Below, piece after piece: positions 11,501 through 22,791 of a stretch of DNA of 64,000 bases; within the stretch, counting starts at the first letter, position 1; each line of letters starts with the position of its first letter. The DNA comes from Posidonia oceanica (Eukaryota; Streptophyta; Magnoliopsida; Alismatales; Posidoniaceae), in NCBI GenBank assembly GCA_037176725.1, contig JAZBRS010000029.1:44216001-44280000 (forward strand), written 5' to 3'. The position numbers and the translations under genes were made by a program. The notes under the pieces were generated by a model. That model did not search any database. It was not told the DNA's origin and worked only from the letters and a program-made list of their open reading frames with translations.

Positions 11501-12596
11501 AGTTTGATTAAGTGTGTTAAGTCTTTTAACTGTATTTTCTTTTTCCTTTTTTAATTAAGTTATTATGTTGTTTTTTCCTTATGTTTATTAGGTTAAGTCT
11601 TTTGTCTTCTTTAATTACTTGTTTTAGTATTTGATTTTTAATTCTTTCCTTTAGGGTTTTTTTTTTAATTCTTTTAGTGGGGTTTTTATTTTTGGTAGGT
11701 TCTGACTTTATTTCAGTTTTTTACTTGATTTTACAGTATTTTCTTTTAGTTTGTTTTGCATTTTTTAGTTTGCATGCTTGATTTTCTTTTTTAGCTTGAT
11801 TTAGTTAAGTTTGAGTTTTTAATCATTTGTTTAATGTTTTTTAGTTGCTTTTCTTGGAATTCTGATTTGTTTCTTTTATGTTTTGGGGTTTTACAGATTT
11901 TTAAGGATTTTCATGGATTTTTGCAAAAGAAAGAAGAAGAAAAGGGGAAAAAGGAGAATAAAAGGGGAAAGAGATAGGTTTGAGGGAAAAGATTTTTTAA
12001 AATTCAGGGAAAATGTTAAAAATAAAATAAAAATAGGAATAAGATAGAGATGGGATAGGAGTACAAAGGGGGCCCACAGCCAAGCCAGAAAAAGGGCAAG
12101 AAGGGGATGAAAAGAGAGACGATAATCAGGAGAGAGAGAGGAGAGAGAAAACGATAATCCCGGAGAGAGAAAACGATAATTCAAGCAAATGGAAGGCTTA
12201 GGAGTCTCGGAAAGGGGTGAAACTTGGCGGGCGTGGGGTCTAGGGTTTCTAGTTCTAGTTCCGGAGTTTTGGTTTGGTTTTGAGGAAGTTCTGGAGGGGT
12301 TTTGAGGTGTAGAAAAAGGGTATTTTTGCCTAAGTTTCCTAGGGTTTTTGGGAGGGGTCTGGTTTGAGATTTTGCAGGCTTTTTGGTGGGTTTGCTAAGT
12401 CATCAGGGGTGAGTTTTCCTATGGATTTTGGTTGGTTTTCAGGTTCGGGAAAGGGGGGTAATCCTAGGTTGAGTTTGGGCTTGTTTTGAGGGGAAAGAAG
12501 GAGAGGAAGGTGTGGATTTGGGTCTAGATTCGGGTCCAGCAGCCACCGGAAGGCTCCAAACGATCCAGCCTGTCAAAATGGGGTGTCAACAGCTGG

Positions 12597-13965
12597 CCAA
12601 TGCAAGTAGGCCAGGCAACGGGGGTGCCATTCGCAAAGCTCGGCTGTAGACGAATGGCAATGCAAGCGCATGGAGTAAAGCAGAAAGTAAAGATGCTAAA
12701 AGTAAAGCAGGGGATGTGTATGCGATGGCGGGTATGAAATGCCCGGGAAAGCAGAATGCGGAAGTTGGTGTAAGGACCACAGAGGAGCGGCAGCGCAAGA
12801 AGGGTGCAATGCATGAGATGTTATGTAGTGGGATGCAGGGTATGCAGTGGAACGCCAGGCATGCGGAACCGAGAAAACGATCCCAAGGCCGCGCATTACT
12901 ACGGGTGCCATCCAAAGCCGGCAAGCTGCGAAAGTCTTGCAGGTGTCGAGGATGTTACCTTAAGCAATACACGAACCAGGAGTTCGGATCCTAAGCACGC
13001 AATGTTCGTGTAATGATGAGATGCAATACTAGGATTGACTCTACAAGGAGATACAAAGGAGCTACATGATGCTATGCAATGCGAATGCTGTGAAATGCAG
13101 TGTACAAACAATGGAACGCTGGGCACGCGAAACTGGGAAAATGATCCTGGTCACGCGATATCCATGAGATGATGAAATGCTAATGCCATGCAACAAAATG
13201 CTATTACACTAAGATGAAATGGGTGATAGGTTAACGGACCAATCGTCGGATAGTTGGGGCTATCAGCCCGCGAGCAGTTAACGTACTCATCACCAGATAG
13301 TTAGGGCTATCAGCCCGCGGATGGTGACAGGCCAGCGAGTCTGTCAGGCAAGAGGGATGATTACAAGTGGGATAGCTTGTAACCACGAATGCAACAGGAA
13401 TACCATACCCAAAGGTGTGGCAGAGGTCCGCAGACGCTCTCGTAACAGTTAGGGATGTCAGCCCAAATGCAGATGGAAATGGGATACCATGGGGCAGCTA
13501 AATAAAGATGCCCCTGTATTGGTGAACGATACCAAGGGACAGTCGAAGCGCCCATGGCATCAAAATGCAAGGTGGAGACAACACTAACGGGTTTGTCAGC
13601 CGAGTAGTTAGGGCTACCAGCCTGAATGCAGTGAAATGGACGTAAGGGCTCACCGTGCAAAGTGCAATGATGGTGGGGGATGCAATGGAATAATGCAAAT
13701 GCAGGGTGATAAGTTAACGGACTTATCACCGAATAGTTAGGGATATCAGCCCGAATGCAATGCGGATATGCGGGATGACATTTTAACGGGCGTCAACCAA
13801 GCAGTTAGGGCTACCAGCCCGATGCAGAGGAATGCAGAGTGATAGGTTAACCGACCCATCACCAAGTAGTTAGGGCTGCCAGCCTGGATGCAGAAATGAT
13901 AGTATGATAAAATGATAGGTTGACGGACCCATCGTCGAGCAGTTGGGGCTGCCAACCCGGATGCA
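12597..13965 (-). repeat. Element I 3' UTR with hairpin repeats
   Basis: From 12597 to about 13200 the sequence is degenerate ATGC/GCATG-word tract without coding signs. From about 13221 to 13965 irregular repeats follow, each holding a stem-loop of type GATAGGT-taacgg-ACCTATC or GATAAGT-taacgg-ACTTATC, then GATAG-ttaggg-CTATC or GCAG-ttaggg-CTGC and CAGCCCG. One unit at about 13483-13516 carries a GATACC...GGGGCA / TGCCCC hairpin related to those in elements III and IV. Confidence 0.65.
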
Positions 13966-15394
13966 GAATGATGCAGAAAGGAAACAGGAAACCATCGTGA
14001 TAGGCGTGCAATGGTCTCAGCACGGGCATGCTTCGTGGTGTCACGAGGTGACAAATGAGGTACATGCCGGTCATCACAGACCTACCCACACGGTGGGCGG
14101 CAAAATTTGAAAAGCATGGAGCCTCTGAGCAAGGCAGGCAAAAGTGCTCGTCCTTGGCTCCAGTTTTCGAAAACAGGGAGAAGGGAAGATAAAGATATAT
14201 TACAGCATGCATGTTTTGGTAGCTTTGGAATCAAAGCGGCTGTGCCAAGAGGGTGCTTCTACAATTCCTGACTCAGGAGACTCGATCCTCGAGCGACGCC
14301 ATGCCGAGCTGTGGTCGGTGGCTCTCTTTCTCACTCTTGGCTTGGGATGAGGCCTTAGCTTTGCAGAGTATAGCCTTTGACTGCAGGGTAGCAGAAGCGT
14401 TGGATGCGGCTTCACAGCCTCCGTCTCAATTCTTCGGGGACCAGCTACCGCTTTTGACGCTCACAGAATAGATCTTTCTTTTCCCCTCATGAGTGACTGG
14501 AGTTGCATCTAGCCTGTCAAGGGAGTAGAGATGTCTGCAGAGGAGATTGGAGCATGCTGCTGTGCTCAGAGGGTGGGGCCAGGTCCTCCTAATAATGTAT
14601 CACGTGCAGTTGCCAGTGTGGTGCTTGAAGCTGATAGCTGAGGGGGCTTCGACGCTCGTCCAAGTCATTCCTCCCATGAGTGCCTTCTTTCTTCGACTTT
14701 TTTCTGCATATTTCTTTTGTGCTCAGCATGCATATCATGTTGTCACATTTCTTTTGCTCACATGACCTCTATTCTTTTGGATATGCATGACTTCGTCCTC
14801 TTGGGGTAGCAGTCCCGGATGAGGCGTTGAGAGTTCGGCTGATCGGCGTACACCCTCATCCTCTACAATGTGTCGACAGCCTCTGGCTATGCTCTGCTCT
14901 GCTTTGGTCCTATCCATGTCTGGTGGACTCTCTGGTTAAGGAGGATCTCGCTTTGGGAGCTTTTTTAAGCTCAGCGAGTCGCTCTGTTCTGCTCTAGTCT
15001 CACTCTGTAGCCACGTGCAAGAGATGGCACTGCTCGGGTGAGACCTGCCTGAGATCGTCATTGCTTGACATCCTCGAGGCACTGCTTATTTGTCCAAAGC
15101 TGGTTTCTGATTATACAAATGTTTGTGGGGTTTGTATATTTTAGTAGGGGAAAGGACAAACATGTTTTTAGGTTTAGCATTGGTTTTGTATTTTTATGAT
15201 TTTTGTTTAGGAAAACATAAAAGGGAAAACCAGCACAGAGCCGAAGAAAATATTTTGTTGTTTTTTATTTTCTTGATTTTTTGGCTTTATGGTTTATAGG
15301 ATGCAAGAAATGATATGTACATGCAATAAATGACAATGCATGATGACAGATATGTGCAAGATGGTGGATATGCATGCAAAGTGATTGATATATG
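13966..15394 (-). other. Element I post-gag region, no recognised gene
   Basis: Mixed-composition, non-repetitive sequence between the hairpin arrays. Several short ORFs exist on both strands (for example 14253-14471, 14547-14765, 14917-14735). None shows a domain I recognise and none is long enough to trust. It occupies the place where pol would be in an autonomous Tat element, so it may be replacement or captured sequence. From 15080 to 15390 it turns AT-rich. Confidence 0.4.
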
Positions 15395-15560
15395 CCAGGT
15401 GATAAGTTGACAGACTTATCGCCGAATAGTTAGGGATATCAGCCGAAATGATAAGTTGACGGACTTATCATCGAGCAGTTAGGGCTGCCAGCCCAGTGAT
15501 GATAGGTTAACGGACCTATCGCTGGATAGTTAGGGGTATCAGCCCACGAGGATGAATGCA
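15395..15560 (-). repeat. Element I hairpin repeats, gag-proximal
   Basis: Three successive units contain GATAAGT-tgacag-ACTTATC, GATAAGT-tgacgg-ACTTATC and GATAGGT-taacgg-ACCTATC, each followed by a second stem with TTAGGG or TTAGGGG in its loop. Both stem arms change together between units. Confidence 0.7.
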
Positions 15561-15713
15561 TGCAGGAAAAAATGCATGTTTTTAAGGTTTTTGCTCTCTT
15601 TATGCTTTTTATGATTTTCTGACATGGCAAAGAAACACAAAAACAAAACAAAAACGAAAACGAAAAGAAAAGACAGTGCAGGAAAGAAAAGAGAGGTAAG
15701 AGGGACTTACCTG

Positions 15714-18200
15714 TCAGCGACCTCGGAAGGGAGGTGCTGGGTCTGCCCCTACACTGCTGATGCTGTCGGCGAGATCCACTGTTGGTAGTGTGGAGAGTAC
15801 TGGGGCTGCTGGATCTGCTGATGGCAATACGGGAAGCACTGGGGCTGCTGGATCTGCTGGAGGAAAGACTAACCTGGACGGTGTTGTGACTGAGCCTGCT
15901 GTTGATTTTTGCCGTTGTGCTTCTAAGCGTCCCCCGGACAAATTGGGAGAGATAGGAAGAGGGGATTGTACCAATGGGATCGGTAGGACCCACCGGGGCA
16001 GAGCTGGATTCAAAGAAGATTGGGGTAAGCCCCCGAGGTTCCGACATCTTTGAAGCCCACAGGCTCAGAAGAGGAAGGGCCAGCTACGCTAGGGTGTGCG
16101 AGTGCAAGTGCAGGTGTGTGAGTAGCCTCCTGTGGACCGATGACGAGGGTCCCGTTGTCAATCATGTCCTGAACGACATCCCAGAGAGTGAGGCAATTAT
16201 CAGTCGAATGCCCCGTGGCTCGATGGTATCGCAATACTTGCTCACATCGTACCTCCTCGGAAGAGGATTTGATGGTAGGCGAGTTCCCGTGAGCCTCAGA
16301 AGCGACACAACCTAGGGAAAGACGGCGCTTAGCGGCTCACCAAGTGGGGTGAAGTCACTCTTAGCACGGCGGACTCGTCTCTGCCTAGGCTGTCGTCCTT
16401 GCTGAGCTGGTGCGACGTGATGCACTGGCTCAACGATGACAGTGTGTGCAGTGGGTGCATAAATAGGTGCATGCACTAGCGGAAAAGGGTCCAGCTGACT
16501 TTCTGCAAAGGTAGGCACTTCAGGGGGATCAGCGCATGCGACGGCGTGCTGCTCGGAGCAGTCGGAAGCGGAGTTGTTGCTGCTGCTGCTGCGGCGATTG
16601 CTGGTGTCGTTGGCCTGCCTAGCCAATGCAGAAGCTGCGGGGAAATGCCCACTCTACAGTGAGCTTTCCACGCAGGCGCCAGCCCTAATTAGCGATGCAA
16701 AACTAGTGATGTGTTGGATGCAAAGCAGAGTCCTAGTCGCTGGCAGCGCCCCTTTGACGATCATCTCGATAGAATCCTCCTCGGAGGGTCTATCTTTGAC
16801 CTAGGCGGCTGTGGAGTGCCAGCGACCGACATACTCCCCGAATGGCTCTTGGGGCCTCTGCCGGATGCCGACGAGATCCTCCCTCTTGGGGATCAAGTCG
16901 AGGTTGAAAGCATATTGCTCAAGGAAAGCCTGAGAAAGACCAGTCCACGTCTGAATCGCAGCCGTGTCAAGGGACATGGACCACCTAAGCACGGGGCTGG
17001 TCAAACTCTTCTAGAACAGGCGGATAAGGAGCCTTTCATCAGCCTGAAGCTGAGCAAGGTCCCCGTAATATGCCTTCAGATGCGAGATGGGGCAGCCTCT
17101 GCCATTGTATTTATCGAAGTCCAGGATGCGAAACTTCGAAGGGAGTGTGGCTTCTGGAAAGAGACAGAGGTCGCGAAATTGGTAAGGCTGGCGGTCCTGG
17201 CCTTGCACTTGACGAAGTGCTCTCTCTAGATCACCCAACCTGGTAAGGAAGGCGTCTGAGGCTGCTGTTGGCGATGGTTGTGCAGCAGAGGCAGGGACCA
17301 CATATGCTGTGCGGGTCACGCAAGAGCGCTCCTTCGGATCCACCGTCACGCCACATGGTGTCGTAGCATGAGGGCCAGCATACCCGTGTAGGGGTGCAAA
17401 GTGCGGTGCTATGTATGTAGGAGTCTGAACCTGATGCAAGGAAGATGGATAGATAACATGCTGTGCAGTGTAAGGTGTAGTGTGGGGGAGCAGCAGCTGT
17501 TGCACCGGCACGATGCCGGGCAACGAGCCTGAGGGGTGCTGTGCTCCTGCCAATCCAGAAGACTAGCCACCAAAGGAAGGAGTTGCATGCTGTGCAAAGT
17601 GTTGTGCAGGTGCAGGAGGCCGATAATGCGCCCCCATCGCCGGAGCTGTGAGGAGCTGAGCCGATGGAAAGGGCGGAGGTGCAGTGTAGTGCGCCTGCAA
17701 GGCTACAGAGGGCGGCACCGGAACCTCAGGGGTTGGGCTGGAAGAGCAGGCCACAGTCGAGTCGAGTGCGAGAGCCATGCTTCGCAGCCTATCGGCCTTA
17801 GCTAATAAATGCTGTGCTTGCGAAGCAGAGAAAGCATTGACTGACAGGCTGGGACGTGAAGAGGTGTTCGCCAAGGGAGGCACAGAAGCCAAGGAAGTAA
17901 TAGGAGTGGATCTTACACAAGAGGCAGCCGCAAAAGGCTGGATTCCCGAGACGGGAAGGCCCTGGGATGGAACAGAAGGTGACGCTCCTGGAGTTAGAGT
18001 GTCGGTCACCACGCGGTAGACTCGGTGACAAACTCCAGGTTGGCTAGGGTCGACCCTTGATCCAGATGAAGGGACTGGGAGGTCTCCTGCACCTGAAGTG
18101 GAGAGGAGACGGGGGATGCCAAAGCAGGGGAAGGAGAGACCGAAGTCGGCATCTCCCCTGACGCCAAAGTGGAAGAGGGCTCGCCGGTATGCTGGGCCAT
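15714..18200 (-). pseudogene. Element I gag, decayed
   Basis: The start MAQHTGEPS at 18200 parallels MAQYVSEPS (element III) and MDQHAIEP (element II). After one frameshift near 18010-18050 a single frame runs to 16312. A Pro/Gln-rich N-terminus comes first, then the capsid-like core QFRDLCLFPEATLPSKFRIL through FGEYVGRW. That frame is broken only by TAG codons (17563, 17011, 16799, about 16660, 16312). A second frameshift precedes the knuckle YHRATGHSTDNC (about 16235), whose first Cys is replaced by Leu. Similarity to gag-pro of the relatives stops just after the GTSG motif near 16035. The remaining frame, about 100 codons to 15714, includes two near-identical Ala/Pro-rich segments. No protease follows. 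Confidence 0.85.
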
Positions 18201-19305
18201 ATCGGACGGTGAGCAAGAGTAAACAGGTCTACGGTTGAAGGCAAGGACACAAGACCAAAGACGAGCTACTGTCGGAGGCGACAGACAGCTCAGAGACAGA
18301 GAGGGACGCTCAGGATCCTAGCTGAAGGAACCCACACCTACTTACAAAACAAATAAACGCGTTAGAGCTTGGATGCAAAAAGGAGTTATTAGGGGTGGCA
18401 TGATGCAAATGTATGTCCTAATATGCGCTCTCTCACCATGCATGTCCTGAGTAGATGACCTACCAGGACGCACTCAGAGGTAATGGGATTATGCAGACTC
18501 TAGCTCAGAAAAAAGGCTCCCGTCTCGACCTTGCCAAAGCTCAGGTATAACAGGTGGTGGATTGGTGGCCTCGACCCTGCTAGAAGCATGGGTGGTACCC
18601 TCCAATAGCGTCGACGTGACCCCTGGACAAGGGGGGACAGACCGACTAACTTGAGCCATGCCAAAGCGTTGGGGGCAAGAGGCCAGGACTATCGGTGGGT
18701 AGATTGTGGGTAGACTCAGATGAGAAGAATGCATGCTTTCTAAAATGCTGATGCAAATGCTTTAGAGCGTTTTACTTGTGTTTTATTTAACCAAGGGGAA
18801 AAATTGCAAGTTTTGGCTCTAGTTGTGCTTAGATGTTATTACTTTGCTTTATTGTGGCTTTTAAATTAAACAAGAGGGAAGGAAGCAAGTTTCTACTATC
18901 CTAGACATGGCATATGCGAATGGGAGAGAAACAAGAAGTCATGGCATGCAAGCAATTCACACAGTAAGGCAAAAAGCATGGGCATGGCATATGCAAGTGT
19001 ATGTGGTCATGATAGTGAAAAGAAAACACTTATCATATCAAAAGGCAAGTATGCATGGCATGTGCGTGCATGGTGATATAGTATTTGTGTAAAACAAAAC
19101 ACATATCACACAAAAAGCTTGCATAGTATGCCAAGCAAGTATTTAGGCATGTGACGCAAGGAAATAAAGCAGCGCAAGCAATCATGGCATAAAGCAAGTA
19201 AATAAACAAGCAGGCAGGTAAGCGAGCAAAGCAATCAGAAGCATAAGGCAAGCAAAGCACAAAAGCAAGCGGCGAGAAGGCCAAGACGAAAGCCGAAGTA
19301 CAAGC
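18201..19305 (-). other. Element I leader (5' UTR)
   Basis: Untranslated region between PBS and gag. A block at about 18490-18725 is shared with element II (26640-26885) and, in opposite orientation, element III (40985-41220). It includes the hairpin CCCC-ttgtcca-GGGG (18634-18620) and a GGGTACCACCC stem. The rest (18740-19300) is AT-rich, with GCATATGC/GCATGG words. A packaging or dimerisation role is plausible but not shown. Confidence 0.55.
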
Positions 19306-19323
19306 TCTCCAGTGGAGTCGCCA
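19306..19323 (-). other. Primer-binding site of element I
   Basis: The minus strand reads TGGCGACTCCACTGGAGA, one base after the CTACA end of the 5' LTR. TGG pairs with the tRNA CCA end. Ogre/Tat elements are reported to use Arg-type tRNA primers; I could not check the isoacceptor. Confidence 0.8.
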
Positions 19324-19324
19324 C

Positions 19325-22300
19325 TGTAGTAATCCTGAATTCTGATCGTCCCTGCATGATGCCAAAGCTCACGTGCACTGATCAAAATAGGCTCACTATA
19401 TGCGGTAGGATCTAAGGGAAGAAACTTGACTCGAAAACGCTGGCAAAAGAAGAAAAAAGAAATGATAAGACAAATCAGAGTCGCCACCAGGTCTACTGAA
19501 TTGGGAGACAGGGAAAACCGAAGGCAATGCATGAAAAGACATGCAAAACCGAATGGAAGAAGGGGGCAAACAGGATGCGATGCAACACAATGCGATGCTA
19601 TGCTATGCTATGACTCGTGCCTAGGATGAAGGAAAGGTCTTTGCGGGCCAAGAGAAAGGGCAAGGACTCTTGTTACGTACGGGGAAGGTGTTAGGCACCC
19701 CCGATACGTCCGAGAGTCGGTCTTTCTTAGGCAATCTCACTCGCTAATGTAGGAAGATGCTTGCCTAATGCCTAAATGCTATGAATGTCTGATAGCTATG
19801 CATGGAAAATAAACGTACTATCTATGTGCTCAGTAGCGCTGCTAGTGTTCCAAACTGGGCAAACCCTGGTTCGTGAGAACTCCTAGGCAGTAAGCATCAT
19901 AGCCCTAATGCAAATGCAGGCGATAAAACAAAACTGCGGGGAAACCAGGCAATGCAAACGACATGCAAGAGATAAATCAATGCGGGTGCGGAAAACGGTG
20001 TGAGTGTGGAAAACGAGGCGAAAGCACGGAAAACGATGCAAAGGTGCGGAAAACGATGCGAGGCGCAGAAAACGATCCAAGGGCGTGGAAAAGAACAAAA
20101 CGGATGTCAGGTAGCATGCATGGGGGTTGTAGTACGCATCAGGAGAAATAAAACGTGGAAAACGACGAGCAAAGCAAAATCGGCATTTTAAAATCAAATT
20201 CAGCCTACTGCAAGCATTGGACGCTGGCAACTCCGGCGTCCAACGTTGGACGCTGGCAACTCCGGCATCCAACGTTGGATGTTGGGACATCCAACATTGG
20301 ACGCTGGCATTGCTGGTGTCCAACACCTACTGGAGGCGAACAGCATGCAACTTTTGAAAAAGGATGCATTCTAGCTATATGAATGCAATGCAGATGCAGA
20401 AATGCAGTAGATTGGGTGCATGACATGCAAGGCAAACATGACAACAAAATAGAAGCAAATTCAGAGCAAGATGCAAGCCAAAATCAGCAATTAAAACAAG
20501 CAGGGCGTTGCACGCCCATGGGCATGGCGTCCAACGTTAGACGCCAGAGGGACTGGCATCCAACGCAGGCTAGAAGAAAACATGGCAAAAGCATACAGAT
20601 GATAAATAAATCAAATAAGCATGCACTTAGGTTACTGTAAGCAGACATAAATTAGACATGCAAGCATAGGATGCACAAGAAACTAAGAAAAACAACATCT
20701 GCAACATGTGCCAGGCATAAAGCTCAACCAGAGCATTGGACGCGAGCTGAACAAGCGTCCAATGTTGGATGCCAGGAACAGCAGCGTACAACGCACTAGG
20801 AGGCACAAACTAATCAAAAACTTGCATAAAAATTAGCATATAATCTACAAAAGCTGAAGAACAATTGCAATGAAAGCTAAGCAAGCATATGAACACATAA
20901 GTCATGCAAGCAAAAGGATCAGAGCATCATGCAAGCTTAAAAAATCAAAACAGATGAACAGGGGCATTAGACGCTGGTGACAGCAGCGTCTAACGTAGGA
21001 TGCTGAAGTCCCCAGCGTCCAACACCTGTAGAATGCAAACTCACCTGCAAAAGAGGAAGCTCAGCTCCAAAACCCCACTTAACATGCTTGCAAGCTACTG
21101 ATGACATGCCAGATTAAGAAAAAGCATTCAAACCAAGCATATAATCCATGAGAAGCAAATAAAAAGAGAGCATGTATAAGAGTAAAGGACAAAAAACTTA
21201 CAAAAAGTAGCATGCAACTTGAGAGGACATTAGCAAGCCAAAGCATGGTTGCCATAGGGGCCAGGCATCACTAGGCATACACGAATCAAGCATAAATCTC
21301 AAAAAGAAACGATATGCAAGCATGGCAGCAGAATAGAGCTAACAGACATGTTGGACGCTGGATGAACCAGCATCCAACGTTGGACGCGGCTCACCTAGGC
21401 ATCCAACACAGGCAGATTGCAAACAGAACTAAAGCATGCAAAAATGATTCAAGACAAGATCCAAACAAGGAAGCAAGCTTGGCATAGCATCTGAAGACAT
21501 GTAAGGAAAGCATGCAGCATGGATTCACAAAAAGCAAGCAACAGCAAAGCATGGCAAATTTTAAAGCAAGAGCAAAGGCAAACATGGCAGGGTGTTGGAT
21601 GCTGGCTACTGCCGCGTCCAATGTTGGACGCACCAGCCTGGGCGTCCAACACACTGCAGATCCTCCTAGCCAAGAACGGTGGCCAAATGGATCGAAAACC
21701 TCAAATAAACTTGCTAATAAGTAGGGGTGATCGTCAACAAGCATGGTGGTATGCTTGGTGCCTAAATTGGGTGGGTGGAGCCTTGCGGCAGGAAAACCAA
21801 GGCGAGGAGGGGTGTGTGCAGTGCAAAAGAGCATGGAAAGCATATGGAAACACTCAACCTATCATGCACGAGCCTCAAGGATGGATAACCAGCTTGTGCG
21901 CAGCCTGGAATGGCATGTCGAGCTCGCGGCCGGCGCTGCGGAAGTTGGCGGTAGGGCTTCTTCAGCGAGCTTGCTTGGCTTGCTGGGGGCACGGGAGAGG
22001 GCACCGAAAGTATGGTAGTGAAGGTGGGTGTTTGGTCTTCACTCTAGAGGTGGTGAATTGCAGAGAGGAGGGCTGTGCTGGTCTGTGCTCTCGTGCAAAG
22101 GTGGCTGTTTGGAGCTGGTTTTGTGTATGGGTGCTGGGTTTTGGTGCCGATGGCAGAGGTTGTAGAGGCGATTGGCAGGCTTTGCAGAGCTGTGGCAGGG
22201 TGGTTGAGTGAGGGGAAGGCATGAGGATTGGCAGGAGGGGGCGTGGGCTGGTCAGAAGGTGGTGCCGGAGTCACTGGTGGCAGAGGAATCAACGGCGGTG

Positions 22301-22786
22301 GCAGTGAGAAGAAGAGAGAGTGGGAAATGGGCTGGAGAGGAAGAGATGGCTGGTAAGTGCACTTACTCAGCCTTGGAAGGTAGTGGATGGCCTGGAGTGC
22401 ATGAGGGGACAGGTAGTAAGTGCAGAGGGGCGGTGGAGCAGATGGGAGGTGGGCTGAAGGTGGCAGAGCAGCCGTTGCTACAACCGAGTCGTTGGACGCT
22501 AGAGCAGAAGGCATCCAACGTTGGACGCTAGCATAGGGCGCGTCCAACGTTGGACGCTGCCTATTCCAGCGTACAACACACCTATGAGGCAAAAGGCTGA
22601 AATGGGCTTGGGCTTGAGCTTAGAAAGGATTTAAAAATGTGTAAAAGGCTTGGGTTAAGGCTTTGGGGTTTAGGTAAGATTTTGGGGTAGAAATGGGTTA
22701 GGCCAAAAAAGAGTGCCTTCCCAGAGTCCAAACGAGCCTACAGGAGAAATCACCAATTTCCAAGCTATCAGAATGGGGTGTCTACA
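19325..22786 (-). repeat. Element I 5' LTR
   Basis: The 3462-bp LTR runs TGTAGACACCCC (at 22786) to CTACA (at 19325) on the minus strand and pairs with LTR A. It contains the PBS-like motif TGGCGACTCTG (19476-19486) and the U5 block (about 19665-19730). Its TTGGACGC stem-loop units match those of LTR A, but with extra copies near 20215-20325. The G-rich ORFs at 21519-22211 and 22208-22531 recur in LTR A and are judged non-coding. Confidence 0.9.
20210..20325. repeat. Expanded stem-loop cluster in LTR B
   Basis: Consecutive TTGGACGC...GCGTCCAA stem-loops, including the perfect palindrome GCGTCCAACGTTGGACGC at 20236-20253 and the variant TTGGATGT-tggg-ACATCCAA at about 20274-20293. The matching place in LTR A (2415-2490) is about 50 bp shorter, so units were gained or lost after insertion. 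Confidence 0.75.
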
Positions 22787-22791
22787 GCTGG
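22787..22791. other. Target-site duplication of element I, right copy
   Basis: GCTGG lies directly beside the 5' LTR; the left copy is GCCGG. Deleting element I plus one copy keeps the element II reading frame open, which supports these boundaries independently. Confidence 0.8.

Larger units (their letters stand above)
5894..12591 (-). mobile_element. Solo LTR, Tat/Ogre type, 6.7 kb
   Basis: This 6698-bp minus-strand LTR reads TGTTGACACCCC (at 12591) to GGATCGCTACA (at 5894), the same termini as element III, with a perfect GCTGG duplication. No PBS, gag or pol lies inside, so it is one LTR left after LTR-LTR recombination. Order on the minus strand: U3 with A-rich and CT-rich tracts (12591-11000), GGGCTCACCGGCCCG promoter-like region (about 11045-11015), GC-rich R/U5-like segment (10950-9650), ATGCAA-word tract (9600-8520), expanded 30-bp minisatellite (8515-6600), conserved U5 block (about 6317-6240), PBS-like motif (6058-6068). 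It is longer than the element III LTR mainly because of the minisatellite. ORFs over 9570-10930 and 11891-12184 lack domains and are treated as LTR sequence. Confidence 0.88.
1506..22786 (-). mobile_element. Element I: gag-only Tat-type LTR retrotransposon
   Basis: This 21,281-bp minus-strand element is about 14.6 kb without the solo LTR nested in it. From its 5' end it has a 5' LTR (19325-22786), a PBS (19306-19323), a leader, a decayed gag (18200-15714), a long repeat-rich 3' region, a PPT (4960-4975) and a 3' LTR (1506-4959). No protease, RT, RNase H or integrase motif was found. This is the layout of non-autonomous plant elements called TR-GAG or LARD-like. The two LTRs differ at roughly 5% of positions by eye plus several indels, so the insertion is older than element III. 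It lies inside the ORF of element II with flanking GCCGG/GCTGG. Confidence 0.85.

Noticed and set aside
21519..22211. 230-codon ORF in LTR B
   Set aside because: The matching segment of LTR A is split into different frames, and no domain is visible; G-rich composition keeps frames open.
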